From NCBI GenBank assembly GCA_963932465.1, contig OZ010795.1, forward strand, positions 19,403,197 through 19,467,196: 64,000 nucleotides of DNA, read 5' to 3'. Below, in pieces: positions 23,960-34,679 of this stretch. The notes under the pieces are model-generated. The model had not been told where the DNA came from. It was given only the letters and a program-made list of their open reading frames with translations, and did no database searches. Both the position numbers and the translations under genes were made by a program. Source of the stretch: Maratus speciosus (lineage: Eukaryota; Arthropoda; Arachnida; Araneae; Salticidae). The number at the start of each line of letters is the position of its first letter. Within the stretch, counting starts at the first letter, position 1.

Positions 23960-24895
23960 TTTAAATGTAAAGCATGACATTAGCAGGTAACATTATTGGT
24001 AATAGGTAATATTATTGAAGTAAAATTTAAATAAGAATTTAAATAATTGTAACTTTACGGTATAAAAATGTTTTTCTGCTTATGTTCTAACGAATGGAGA
24101 CTCTAATCGTTCATTATGTTGACATATATTTTCATGATAGTTTTTATTTGTGTGACACTGGCTGACCAGCCGGGCGTCGCCCATGATGTGATGATAATAA
24201 CCTAAAATTTGTATTAGTTTATATCTTTAACTCTCGATTTTTTAAAAATTTATACTTTTAAATAAAAATATTTCCAAACGAACCTCGTATCGGAGGCCCT
24301 GCAATATTTATACCGAATACGACATTTTAAAGTAAAATGTGAGCTCTTGATGGATGTTATATAGTTTTCCATATTTCAACAAAAAATAGCGGATTCGGAA
24401 TTTTATAGGACATACATTTTTTTTTTCTCATCAGACAATTATTCGGAAAAAAATTGCTCTTATTATCCAAACACGTTGAAATTTTTATGAATCATATATA
24501 TAATGGTTTCAAAGCCTGTACACAAGATTAATAAAAAACTACTGATATTTACTGGTAAGACTTTTTTTTTTCTCTATTGTCCAAACTGTTTGAAACTGTG
24601 ATCAGTTATAAACACATACTATGGTTTTGAAGCATGTGTAAAAAAATTTGCGAAAATATATTTATATTAGTTGTGAGAGTGTTACCTGCCTTGTAAATAA
24701 ATAACGTAACTATTAACGTAGTTATCAAGGTCTTCTTTATATTAAATTTTAAATCATCTAAAATCCCATAAATACTGTAAAATCTGTGTAAATGGAACCT
24801 GTCTATAAGAAAATCATGTCTGACATAGGAGCATTTCATGGTCCCGTTGAAATAAATACCATACATTAAGGGGTAGGGTTCTCCCCTGACCATCG
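23960..24895. other. AT-rich region, degenerate repeats only
   Basis: Two diverged segments of about 120 bp (near 24420-24540 and 24545-24650) share TTTTTTTTCTC, a GTTTGAAA/GTTGAAAT block and an ATGGTTT block. A CCGGGCGTCGCCCA patch at 24170 looks like the end of an old element. No gene. Confidence 0.35.
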
Positions 24896-24899
24896 AAAC

Positions 24900-24975
24900 G
24901 TCACTCCTGGAAGCTTTGTAATTTTGTGCTTATTAAAGTCACTCCTGGAAGATTTGTAATTTTGTGCTTATTAAA
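24900..24975. repeat. 38-bp tandem repeat, two units
   Basis: GTCACTCCTGGAAGMTTTGT followed by AATTTTGTGCTTATTAAA occurs twice without spacer (24900-24937 and 24938-24975), with one base difference. It abuts the inverted repeat that follows. Confidence 0.85.
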
Positions 24976-25668
24976 CTCCCACCCTAAGGCTTGTTTTGCC
25001 ATCCTTACCCAGTTTTCCAGAAAATCTTTTGTGCTGGACCCTTCTGCAGTTTATTCACAAAAGGATGGGCAACAATGGGTCAGGAGACAAGGAGCTCAGC
25101 TGTACCTGACAGAAAGGTTCCTCTTTTGCAGGACATCAGTCCCTTTCCTTTTAGGCTACGTACAGACGCGTATTTTGCCTACTACTCTATTTTTCTTGGA
25201 AAATCTTTTATTCTGAACCCATCTGCGGTTTATTCACAAAAGAATGGGGGGGGATCAACAATGGGTCAGGAGATAAGGAGCCCCACTCAACTTGAAGGAA
25301 AGGTTTCCTCTTTTGCAGGACATCAGTCCCTTTCCTGCTAAAGTCGTTACAAATCAAAGACACCGCGTGGCCACAAAAAACGAAGTCGACACTGATAGTA
25401 GTTAGAAGGATGGTGCGTGCGCAGCCTTAAAGTCATTGAAGATCAAAAACACCGCATGGCCACAAGAAAAGACGCCGACACTGATAACAGTTAGAAGGAT
25501 GGTGCGTGCGCAGACCTTTCCGTCAAGTAGAGTTGAGCTCCTGACCCATAGTTGATTCCCTTCATTTTTTTGTGAATAAACTACAGAAGGGTTCAGAACA
25601 AAAGATTTCCAGGAAAACTGGAGAAGGATGGCAAAACAAGCGCTTGCACGGAGCCTAAAAGCTCCATA
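24976..25668. mobile_element. Foldback repeat with three copies of a TTTCCAGRAAAATCTTTTGT module
   Basis: A module of about 180 bp (GCCATCCTTACCCAGTTTTC, GGACCCTTCTGCAGTTTATT, AATGGGTCAGGAG) appears in direct orientation at about 24995-25160 and 25175-25340 and inverted at about 25525-25650. Between lies a direct repeat of 88 bp (25344 and 25432: ACACCGCRTGGCCACAA, CGACACTGATA, AGAAGGATGGTGCGTGCGCA). Several open frames cross it only because the module is GC-richer; they show no domain. Confidence 0.65.
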
Positions 25669-25924
25669 CTGTCTACCGGTCGGGAGCATCAGTAATCCCT
25701 CCCGGAGAAAAGTGCCTAAAACTGCAGTTACCTGCTAAGATGGAAACTCGTCAAAAAGGAATTGTATTCGATCCCTTGCGATTCCATTTTTACAGGTTTT
25801 ACTGTAAATTAATTTCTTGGAATGTTACATTATTAGTTTTATTTGGCTGGTGACACTGTTGTAGCAATCCTAAACAACATCTAACATTTTTGTGGAAATC
25901 CATATTTAAACCCTATTATAACTT

Positions 25925-26560
25925 TACATTAGACACTAGAACTGGAGCAGAAGCTAATATATTACCTTTATGTGTATTTAATAACTTTAAATTATAGGAA
26001 TGTTCTAATTTAAATGAAACTAAAATTGCCCTAGTATCTTATGGTAACTACAAACTAAAGCCGGAAGGCGAGGTAAATTTATTATGTTCAACAGATAAGT
26101 GTAAAATGTTAAGTTACATTTTATTATTGTTGATGTTGATTCTAGACCTATTTTAGGATTAAATACTTATAAATTGTTAAATCTAATGCACAGAATTGAT
26201 AATATTGACATTTCTTGTAAAGATGAAATTTTGACTAAGTATGACGAAATGTTTAAAGGTCTTGGCAAGTTTTCAGGTAACCTTTATCATATAGAGTTAA
26301 AAGAAAATGTCACGCCTGTTATGTACCCTCCTAGACGAGTTCCCCTAGCTATAATGAATGAGCTAAAAGATACGTTAGCTGATTTAGAAACAATAGGTAT
26401 TATATCACGGGTAAACAAACCTACTGATTAGGTAAATAGCTTAATTGTAGTAGAAAAACATAATGGGAAGTTACATGTTTGCTTAGATCCGAGGAATTCG
26501 AGAAACAAGAGCAAATCAAGTGAGCAAATCATGAGTCGATTGAAAAGAAACGAGTATTTT
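25925..26560 (+). pseudogene. Ty3-type retrotransposon pol remnant (protease end and start of reverse transcriptase)
   Basis: At 25930 the plus strand reads LDTRTGAEANILPL, an aspartic protease active-site region with the DTG interrupted by two residues. After stops and a frame change come LVSYGNYKLKPEGEV and then, from 26174, an 86-codon open stretch with DEILTKYDEMFKGLG, HIELKENVTPVMYPPRRVP and IGIISRVNKPTD, the typical N-terminal part of Ty3-type reverse transcriptase. A TAG at 26429 replaces the codon expected for the conserved tryptophan; VNSLIVVEKHNGKLHVCLDP continues in the same frame behind it. The reading is lost at about 26560, where another element begins. Catalytic reverse transcriptase motifs, RNase H and integrase are absent. 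Dead fragment; no LTRs identified. Confidence 0.8.
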
Positions 26561-26564
26561 ACAT

Positions 26565-27368
26565 AGCCTAAAGAACATAGACAATCCATCGAATTCACGG
26601 CTGAAATTCCAGAATTATTAAAACACATTCGGTCTGTCAAGCCCTATATTGGTGGAAAACACCCGAAAACCCAATTTCAGCGGTTCACTCGTACGTTTAC
26701 CATTGTGTTTTGCCACACCCAAAGGTATGAAAACAGGAAGGACTGAGCGCAGGAAAACACAATGGTAAACCTACGAGTCAATCGTTAAAATCAGGTTTTG
26801 AGGTGTTTTCCACCCAGATAAAACCGATTGTGTTTTAAGAGGCTACTTCAGTCAGGCGAAAAGGCGCGTTCGCTAATGCCGAATCCTATGGAATAATCCT
26901 ATGGAATGCTAATCCTATGGAAGAAATAATATTTTTAAATGATTTCTTTTACATTGGATAGCTGAGATCTATCTGTATGCAGGCCGTTTTTTTATTTTTT
27001 CAATTATCATTGCAGATTTTTTTTATGAGGATGTTTTCACTTTCGAAACCGGTTTCGAAAATTTTGAATGTGTCCCCATAAAAAATATCTGTAAACAAAA
27101 TCGAAAAAGTAAAAAACAACCTTTGTACAGATCGATCTCAGCTGTCTAATGCAAAAAAAAAAAAAATCATTTAAAAATATTGAAAGGCAACCGAGATATC
27201 TTTATAAATTTCTTCCATAGGATTAGCATTAGCGAATGGGTCTTTTCATTGGACTGAAGTAGCCTCTTAATAGGTGAATCGAGTTTTAACTCATTCTGGA
27301 ATTGCAGCCGTGAACTCGATGAGGTGATTGTCTGTGCTACCACCTACCGGTTTTATATCCTTTAGGCT
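26565..27368. mobile_element. Foldback MITE family (second copy part at 4993-5175)
   Basis: Ends AGCCTAAAGAACATAGACAA and, inverted, AGCCTAAAGGATATAAAACC. Arms of about 200 bp share GAATTCACGGCTG/GAACTCACGGCTG-type blocks, GGTGGAAAACACC, GACTCGTAGGTTTACCATTG. The right arm is interrupted by the nested 436-bp element at 26835-27270. No coding capacity. Confidence 0.6.
26835..27270. mobile_element. 436-bp MITE flanked by TTAA, nested
   Basis: Both ends read TTAAGAGGCTACTTCAGTC inward, followed by imperfectly paired GCGAAAAG and GCATTAGCGAA blocks. TTAA at 26835-26838 and 27267-27270 fits a piggyBac-type target duplication. Removing it restores the pairing of the two arms of the outer foldback element (GATTGTGTTTTAA joined to TAGGTGAATC), which confirms a later insertion. 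Confidence 0.65.
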
Positions 27369-27494
27369 CGTTATGTTTTCACCCGCTACTTATTAATAAA
27401 ATTAATCTACTTACCCCAGTCGATATCCAGATTTTCAAAATATTTATTGACGTCGTAATCCTTCCTTTTCAGGCCAGTTCTTAGATTGTAACCT

Positions 27495-28100
27495 AAAACA
27501 AAACAAGTAATATAAAAATTTTGATTTTTAAAGTCAATTCCTACTTAGGTCATCCAAGAAAAATTTAATACAATCCCTTAAGCTAATATTAGATTTTGTT
27601 GCATTCAAATATCTCAATGGGTTGATTTTCTAGAAGATAGTAGGTTTACAAGGGAACTCTATGGGAATTGGGCGAAATAGTAGAGATATCGCCCAGTTGG
27701 CGTCCCTTTTGGCGACTCATTTTGGGTCACCCAATTGGGCGATCTATCGCCAAGTGGGCGACAAACTGGGCGGTATTGGGTGACAGAACAGGGTCCACCC
27801 TAGGGTAACCCCTTATTGAAAGTACTTTCATTGATCTTGAATAACCAATGGCCGCCATTTTATTTCCCATACAAAACTAAAATGAATTAATTAAAATTGA
27901 ATAAATGAATTAATATTTGAAAAAACTGTCCATTTGAAAAAACTGTCCATCCATTGTCATCCAGTACAAGTTCAAAAAAATTTATTTCAACTTGATAGGA
28001 TGAATAATGAGTATTTTATGAACGATTGAAAATTTTAACAAGATATATAAATATATAAATAAATATAGGGAGAGTGTGAACTAATAGTAAGAATTGAAAA
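27495..28100 (+). mobile_element. TCGCC/GGCGA-rich repeat family, copy B
   Basis: Starts AACAAGTAATATAAAAATTT and follows the same block order as copies A and C, including the box cluster at about 27665-27780 (TATCGCCCAGTTGGCG, CCCAATTGGGCGATCTATCG) and AATGGCCGCCATTTTAT. It is in inverted orientation to copy A, 3.5 kb away, with the Ty3 remnant and foldback elements between. Confidence 0.65.
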
Positions 28101-29389
28101 ATACAACTATAATGCATAGTCTACTATATACATAAAATGAAAATTTTGATAACTTGAGTTCTGCTAAATGAATTTTGATGGGATAATTTTTGAGGGGAGA
28201 TTTTAGAACATTGCATATTCACTGTAAAAAAAATCCCTGCCGGCCCGGCCTACAGGCGGAGGTAGATTTCGAAGTTAAGAATACTACTTTCACCAACAAA
28301 AACTAAATCATGATTAGAGATAAACCCACTTTAATAATTTTATCTTACCACTTTTGACGAGTTTTTATCTCATTTTTATATAATAGCTGGTTTTAGCAGA
28401 ATCATGTTAAGGCGATATTTAAAAAAAATACATTTCCATGCTGAACAACTTGAAATTTTCATTTTTAATAGAAAATTATGAAACTCGCTGACATGATTTT
28501 TGAAGAGATTTATAAGCGACCTGTTTTTTTATTTTTCGTTCAATTAATTAAAACTTGATTTATAAACAATTATTTTCTCAGTAGAACAATTGTTTCTAAC
28601 ACAATCGCTTCAGTAAATTCTGTTCAAAATCACCCCTTTGACATCATTTTTTGAAATATATTCTGCCTCTATCAAAAAATCGATCATTACGGTACATTAT
28701 ATAGTTTTTGAATAACAGATTCTACCAGAATACACCCTTAATAAGATGATTTTTTTCTTCAACCGCTATGTATTTTTAATTTATTTTTGCTGTAAGAATT
28801 GGTCCTATTAAAACTTGCCTGTATAAATGTTATAGGCAATATTAAGAAGATATATGATAAATTCATGAAGATTTTATATCTTGTAAATTGAGGGAGTTAT
28901 GGATTTTTTTCTTCTTCAACCCCTCTTTTTGTTTTCGTTTTTAATTTTTTTTTTTTTTTTTTGCGGTACGAATTAGTCATATCAAAAACTTGTGAATATA
29001 AAAGTTGTAGATAATATTAAGGAGATTTATAATAAAATAAATTGGATTTGATATCTTGAGAATTGACGAAGTTATGAATTTTTTTCTCCCAAAAACCCTA
29101 TTTTTGCGCCCCTTGAGCCCATTTTTAATTTTATGAAAATTCTGTGATACATAAAATTTTGGCCCTATATTTAGAAGTAATAAAAACTTTAAACAGATTT
29201 GATATGTACAAAAATTAAGAAGTTGTAGGGTTTTTTCGGTTTTCCCAAAACCCCTCCCTATTTCCATCCCCTTGGTCCGATTTTGCCCATTCAGGGACTA
29301 GACCGAGATTTTATGCCCCTTGATTTTATGTATCAGTTTGGAAGAGATTTGTGCAGAATTGTGGAAGTTATCGTGTCCAGAAGAAAGTG

Positions 29390-29390
<1 letters not shown>
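28101..29390. repeat. Non-coding region with three diverged direct repeats of about 150-190 bp
   Basis: From about 28745 to 29250 a pattern recurs three times: T-rich run with TTTTTTCTTCAACC or TTTTTTCTCCCAAAAACC, an ATTTTTAATTT stretch, a purine-rich centre, then TATYTTGWRAATTGASGRAGTTATG. The copies are strongly diverged. The minus-strand open frame at 28977-29267 is treated as chance, being mainly low-complexity Phe/Ile/Lys/Asn codons. Confidence 0.45.
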
Positions 29391-29420
<30 letters not shown>

Positions 29421-29920
29421 TTCTAGATATGATTTTATCTGAATTTTCGTGTAGTTAGTGTATGATATTGTCCTATATATTTTCTATTTGTGCTATAGCT
29501 TTACATAATTCTGTAGAGATAATCATTTTATATATACATTAATATGGTAGCAATAATTATTTCTATTCATAGATTTAATGTTAATTTGCTTTAGTTTAAA
29601 TTCATATTACTTTGATCTGAGTAGTTAGTTGGGTAAGCGTTTTGGTTGTCTTTGCATGGTTATAGTTGTTCTAGGATTTGGATGTTATGCGGATCTTTTT
29701 AGACTTATTTGTTATAAAATAGTCTAGTGGTTTCTTGCTATTATTAATCTACGTTATTTGGGTTATCATAATTTGGTTTTGGATAATTTGAAGATTGTTT
29801 CTGCGTTCTGCTTCTATGATTGTAAATATTGTATATATTTTTTCATACTCAAGTTTTATTATTTAATCAAGGCTAATTTAATTAATTTATTAATTTTTAT
29901 TATTAAAATTTCTTATTTTT
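29391..29920. other. AT-rich sequence upstream of the retroelement ORFs
   Basis: Begins with a short TA run and a T run (29392-29422), then AT-rich DNA up to the first ATG at 29921. It probably holds the 5' untranslated region of the Penelope-like element. I looked for a hammerhead ribozyme core and for a repeat of this stretch downstream (a pseudo-LTR) and found neither by eye. Confidence 0.4.
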
Positions 29921-30868
29921 ATGGCAATTATTACATTTTCCATACATAATTTTTATATGGCAGTTCTTAGTAAACATCTCGATACTGGCAAGATACACTT
30001 AGCATCTATGCAGTGTAGTGCCCGGTACAGGAATAATAATTGGGTTGTTCCTGGATCGTCATCCAGCGACCATTTATACTCTCCCCCTCGTCCTTTATTT
30101 TTTCGTAAGTGCTATGATTCTCGGTGCAAGACATGTCCATACGCTGCTCAGACACAAATTGTCTCAGATCCTAATTATTCAAGTTTTTGTAAAGCATTTA
30201 ATGTTATTTATAGTATAAAATGCAACTTATGTAATATGAAATATATTGGTGAAACATCAGGTCCAATTCATAAACGAATCAATCATCATCGATCAGACTC
30301 TAATAATAACAAAGCAAAAAATATACAATCTACAGCTGAAATTCAACATTTTCATAAACATCTATTTAAAAATACGACAATTGAAATCCTTCAAATTCTA
30401 AAAAATAAATCAGAACGTCTTTATATGGAATCATCATATATGAAATATTATAACACAATTTATCCTTATGGACTTAACAGTGAAGTATTTAACAGACCTG
30501 TCAAAGTCTTCACATCTATAAATAACAATATTGATTATTCTCCAATTTATCCTACTCTTAATCATAATTTAAATGCTAAAACAACACGTAATAAACGCGG
30601 AAAGGGTTCATCATCAGTTGTAGTTTCCAAAAAATCTATCACAAAACAAATTAATGATCTTCAACGAAATTACTTAGAGAATTATAACTGGTTGTTAATT
30701 CGTAAAAACATCTTTGCTATTAAAAAGAAACAGCTGGTACAACATTTAAATGTCTTTCTAAGTAAATCTTTCTCTAAACATTTCTCTGATATTTACTTTG
30801 ACCTTATTATGAGTAGGGTTAATCTTTTAAATATTAATATACAAAAAAACACAAAATTCAGAACATGA
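29921..30868 (+). CDS. GIY-YIG endonuclease ORF of the Penelope-like element
   Basis: A 315-codon ORF. Cysteines at residues 64, 69 and 72 (KCYDSRCKTC) form the zinc-binding-like linker that precedes GIY-YIG domains in these elements. The nuclease core follows: VIY at 95-97, CNLC at 101-104, YIGET at 108-112, Arg119 in KRINHHR, and the catalytic Glu170 in ERLYMESSYMKYYN, ending at PYGLN (182-186). The rest (about 187-315) is basic and rich in Asn/Lys with no recognised domain. The nuclease should nick target DNA to prime reverse transcription. The first ATG at 29921 is used; an in-frame Met13 is an alternative. The stop TGA overlaps the start of the reverse transcriptase ORF (ATGA), so both are probably made from one transcript. 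Codon use is strongly A/T-ending. The upstream ORF alone would make a free endonuclease, unusual for the family. Confidence 0.85.
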   Translation: MAIITFSIHNFYMAVLSKHLDTGKIHLASMQCSARYRNNNWVVPGSSSSDHLYSPPRPLFFRKCYDSRCKTCPYAAQTQIVSDPNYSSFCKAFNVIYSIKCNLCNMKYIGETSGPIHKRINHHRSDSNNNKAKNIQSTAEIQHFHKHLFKNTTIEILQILKNKSERLYMESSYMKYYNTIYPYGLNSEVFNRPVKVFTSINNNIDYSPIYPTLNHNLNAKTTRNKRGKGSSSVVVSKKSITKQINDLQRNYLENYNWLLIRKNIFAIKKKQLVQHLNVFLSKSFSKHFSDIYFDLIMSRVNLLNINIQKNTKFRT

Positions 30869-32529
30869 ATACTCAAATGATAATTACTTTTTCAAATCAC
30901 ATTTTTAATAAAATTAATATCAATTCTATAATTAATGATAAAAATTGTTTTTTTCCTATCAATAATCTTCATATATCAAAAACCTTTAAATATCCGAATA
31001 CAATTGGGAGAAAATTTTTTAACTACAATACATTTTCAAAAAATACATCTGCTGCAAGTACTTTTCCGTGTAACTGCAAAGACCCCACTCTAAAAAAATA
31101 CATAAACAATGATCATGGACATATAATCACTGGAAATCTTGATATTGTTCATGATTTTAAATTGAAACAACTAATGGGTTATGGTACTAAATATAGACTT
31201 CCATCTAAATTTAATGTTAAATCTATTATCAAACAGTTTACATATGATATTGATATTTTTATTTATAAAATTTCTATCTCTTATAATAAGCCTATTGAAT
31301 ATTTTAATCAATGGAAGATATTAGTAATTGAAAAATTAACTATGGCTTTAAAAAATAATATTGCTGATTTGGTTTCTATTAATACACAGCATTATTTCCA
31401 ACAAATTACTAAATTACAAAAAAACTTCGTTATTACATATGTAGACAAATCTCCTAACAATTATGCTATTATATGTAAATCATATTATCACCAACTTCTT
31501 ACAAATTCTATTTCTTCTAATAAGTCTTTTCAAAAAACTAATGAAAATGTAATTGTAAATAATCGTAAAATTCGAAGTTATTATAAACTTTTAAATATTT
31601 TATCTACTAATTTTAATTATCCATATTTAGTTCTTATTCCCAAATTTCATAAAACTCCTATTAAATTTAGGACTGTTACTATTGGTTGTAATACATATAA
31701 TAATAAAGCCAATACACTTCTCTTAAAAATTCTTAATCAAATATATGTACTTACTACAAACAATGATAATACACATTGTATAAAAAATAGCTATCAACTT
31801 GTTAATATTTTAAAAAATCTTCATTCTGTTTGTAATATAACGACATATGACTTCAAAGATCTTTTTAATAATATAGACCTATTAGATTTACATAAAATTA
31901 TAAATGCATTATTTAAAAAGTATTATAAAAAACTGGAATTACCATCTAATATAGATATTGCATATTTTAAATCTTTAACTAACTTCATTATCTATAATAA
32001 TTATATATTGCAAGATAATACTTTATATTTACAGCATGTCGGTATACCACAAGGCGGTTGTACTTCCAGTTTACTCTCTGACTTATACTTATCTCATTAT
32101 GAACGTAATTTTACTAATAATAATCTACATTTATATCGTTATATTGATGACATCATTTTAATTGAAACTGATCAATCTGCAATTACTCGATTTCCAGTTG
32201 ATTATCCCGCTAATTTGGAATTAACGGAAAACCTTTTATCTAACAATACAATTAACTTCTTAGATCTTAAAATTACAATAAAAGACAATAAAACAATCAC
32301 AGATTTATATGACAAACGTAAAGAATTTAAATTCACAGTTAATACATTTACAAATTTTAAATCTTGTCTACATCATTCTGTATTTCGTAATATAATACTT
32401 AATCATTTATATAGAATAAAATGTTTATGTTCTTCTCCTCTAATTAACAATAATATTAAAAAACTAATTTATGATGCATTAAATCATGGTTTTCCAAAAA
32501 AATTCATATATTCATTAATATACAATTAG
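30865..32529 (+). CDS. Reverse transcriptase ORF of the Penelope-like element
   Basis: A 554-codon ORF. PCNC at 68-71 and HGHIITGNL at 84-92 are the N-terminal blocks usual for Naiad-type proteins. YVDKSPNNYAI (192-202) follows, then the polymerase motifs: FRTVTIGC (268-275), TYDF with catalytic Asp329, GIPQGG at 393-398, YRYIDD with the catalytic pair Asp428-Asp429, and a FLDLKI block near 466. The C-terminal block FKSCLHHSVFRNIIL corresponds to the conserved end of the thumb region. All catalytic aspartates are present, so the enzyme may be active. The start ATG overlaps the stop of the GIY-YIG ORF by 4 bases in the -1 frame. Either the two proteins are made by termination-reinitiation, or a fused protein arises by frameshifting, or one indel split an originally single ORF. 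Confidence 0.85.
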   Translation: MNTQMIITFSNHIFNKININSIINDKNCFFPINNLHISKTFKYPNTIGRKFFNYNTFSKNTSAASTFPCNCKDPTLKKYINNDHGHIITGNLDIVHDFKLKQLMGYGTKYRLPSKFNVKSIIKQFTYDIDIFIYKISISYNKPIEYFNQWKILVIEKLTMALKNNIADLVSINTQHYFQQITKLQKNFVITYVDKSPNNYAIICKSYYHQLLTNSISSNKSFQKTNENVIVNNRKIRSYYKLLNILSTNFNYPYLVLIPKFHKTPIKFRTVTIGCNTYNNKANTLLLKILNQIYVLTTNNDNTHCIKNSYQLVNILKNLHSVCNITTYDFKDLFNNIDLLDLHKIINALFKKYYKKLELPSNIDIAYFKSLTNFIIYNNYILQDNTLYLQHVGIPQGGCTSSLLSDLYLSHYERNFTNNNLHLYRYIDDIILIETDQSAITRFPVDYPANLELTENLLSNNTINFLDLKITIKDNKTITDLYDKRKEFKFTVNTFTNFKSCLHHSVFRNIILNHLYRIKCLCSSPLINNNIKKLIYDALNHGFPKKFIYSLIYN

Positions 32530-34205
32530 TACTTTTCTTACATGATCTATAAACACAAATTAACACATGCGTAAACAAAATTACAAAAAAATTATAAAAT
32601 AAAAAAATATCTATAAAAAATTAAAAATTGTAAAATAATATAAAAAAAAATATTATAGGTTGGTTGGGTGGGTAGATGTTAGAGTACGGAGGAGGGTGGT
32701 GTTGTCTGGATAATACGCAATGGTTAATTATTTATATAAAAAAAAAAAAACGGGGCTCTTGTATTATTACTATATTTTTGTTATGTATTTTATGTGGATG
32801 TTGATTTGATATTTTATATGTAAATTGGAGATTTTCATTAATATTATAATTAGCTTAATTATTCATTAATCTAATTTACAATTATTTGATATTAAATTTT
32901 AATTTACTAAGGACAATATCATATTAATTACTAATAGTATGCCACTCTTAGTTTAATGTTTTTGAATGTCCCACATTCATACTTTATGGATTTTTATGGA
33001 TGTCTGAAAATAATCCTCATTCTATATTTGTACTTTTTAAGTAATGGGATTTTAAGTATTATTTAACCTTCTATATACTTCCACATGTTTTTTATTTCCT
33101 GTTCATTTTATAAATATCTTATATATAGTTCATTAAAAAATAATTTTTAAATAATTTTTAATAATTATTTATATTAATTATTACTTTATTTTGTTTTATA
33201 GCATATAGCTATATGCTATATATTATCAATGTTCTAGCATTATTTAAACTCTTAGTTTAGTTTAAATCAGTTAGCTAATAGAATATATTGTATGCTTTTA
33301 AATTTTATTAACAATAGTTTTAAATACATTGTGTGATTTATATTAGGTTTATAATTCTCTATATATAAGGATTTGTTTGGTTTTGCTGTTTAAACAGTTA
33401 TTTACATTCAAAGGCTTACAAATTTTTATCTTGCGATAAATGTTTAATATAATTAATAACAGATGGCAGCACCAACTCTCTTGTCTCTTTCAGATTGCTC
33501 TAATTTTTATTTTTTCTAGCTCCATTTCAGTTATAATTTATACACCAGGGTGTATTTTTAGCTAAATTCTGACGATATTGTTAAACTGTTATCTATTAAT
33601 TTAATAGTGCATTTTAAATAATGTAATTAATATCTATTTATTTTATATTAGATTAAATTTGTTTTACAAGGTATTTCAAATTTTATTTCAAAATGTATTA
33701 ACTGCATCCTTTGGTATCATTTACTGTGATTTCTTAACTGTTTTATTCACCTTAATCTTTTTGATATACTGGTTGACATGTGCACATGGATTTTTGTAAA
33801 ATACTGAAATATTAATCGGTATGGTGTTTATTATTTATATTTTATATCCTATAAATATTTAAATACGTTTTATTGATTCTTCCATTTCATATTATATGTC
33901 TCTATTCTGCTTTCATTTTTAATCAATTCACTTGATTTTTGTGGTTGTTTGGGTACAGGGGAAAATTAATTTTAGCTTTAGCTTATTTTTCCCACAGAAA
34001 ACTACCATTTTGCTTATATCATTGAATTCTGTGCCCTTGATAACGTAATTCAATGTATAAGCTTTTCAATTTTTGTCGGTGTCCACTTTTTTCTTCCATA
34101 ATAATTCTTATAATATATATATATATATATATACATATTTTTTTTTTTTAATACTTACAGCTTTAATTCATAATAATTGACGGTGGTAGGTTATGTTTAA
34201 TTAAT
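32530..34205. other. AT-rich sequence downstream of the retroelement ORFs
   Basis: Probably starts with the 3' untranslated region of the element. It includes A runs (32641, 32739), a GGTTGGTTGGGTGGGTAG patch at 32660 and a TA run near 34110. An AT-rich hairpin GCATATAGCTATATGC is at 33201-33216. No further gene seen, and no clear copy of the upstream flank. Confidence 0.4.
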
Positions 34206-34206
34206 G

Positions 34207-34207
<1 letters not shown>

Positions 34208-34285
<78 letters not shown>

Positions 34286-34320
34286 TAGATAGATAGATAG
34301 AAGATATATATATATATATA
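34208..34320. repeat. Compound microsatellite (TA)n(GA)n(GATA)n(TA)n
   Basis: A TA run from about 34208 is followed by an uninterrupted GA run, several GATA units and a second TA run. The minus-strand open frame through it (SLSLSIYIYI pattern) is an artefact of the repeat. Confidence 0.95.
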
Positions 34321-34324
34321 TTAT

Positions 34325-34470
34325 ATAAAGTTTTTTCCTGAGGGTGGTTTTGGGTTCTAGGGGTCATGATCGGTGTAGATCTGCAAAAATGTTTCAGAAA
34401 TTCCAACATATTAACGATCCCAATAGGTATTAGTATACAGGTATAGTATTTCATACGAAATCTACCTAAA
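34325..34470 (-). repeat. Microsatellite-associated repeat, also inside each 3.3-kb tandem unit
   Basis: Read on the minus strand: TTTTAGGTAGATTTCGTATG, GCAGATCTAC, CGATCATGACCCCTAGAACC, CAAAACC and then a TA run. The same order occurs at 46623-46765, 49992-50140 and 53491-53630. In all four places the element abuts a TA microsatellite, the build of a 'microsatellite-initiating' short interspersed element. Confidence 0.7.
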
Positions 34471-34679
34471 AATGTTCATAAAATGAGTGCCACCCTTGCT
34501 GACTCCATTATATTGAGTCATTTAATCGATATAACTGAAGTTACATTAAACTAATGTGTAATATTACACCATCATTATATGAGTAGTCCAAAAATTGTTG
34601 CCACCCATTTTATGGTGTAGCGTTACATACATCGTCGTACCTTGCTCAGTTATAGGATTAGGGACTGAAATTCTGTATT

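Larger units (their letters stand above)
29921..32529 (+). mobile_element. Penelope-like retroelement of the permuted (Naiad-type) architecture
   Basis: Two intact ORFs in the order GIY-YIG endonuclease then reverse transcriptase. Canonical Penelope elements have the endonuclease at the C-terminus; the reversed order is the published hallmark of the Naiad/Chlamys clade of Penelope-like elements, which is widespread in invertebrates. Coordinates cover the ORFs only; the element ends lie somewhere in the AT-rich flanks (after about 29390 and before about 34200) and could not be fixed. The absence of stops in about 2.6 kb of very AT-rich DNA and the preserved catalytic residues point to a young copy. 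Confidence 0.85.

Noticed and set aside
24991..25341. 116-codon open frame
   Set aside because: It runs across two tandem copies of a foldback module and is open only because the module is GC-richer; the two copies give different frames and there is no domain.
29758..29949. Open frame just upstream of the GIY-YIG ORF
   Set aside because: AT-rich, dominated by Ile, Tyr, Phe, Leu and Asn, without a motif, and it overlaps the real ORF start in another frame.
33560..33600. Hammerhead ribozyme core (CTGACGA) downstream of the Penelope-like element
   Set aside because: The CTGANGA motif is there by itself; no GAAA and no pairing stems at the needed places.
34197..34454. 85-codon minus-strand open frame with SLSLS and YIYIY
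   Set aside because: It is a translation of the TA/GA microsatellite.
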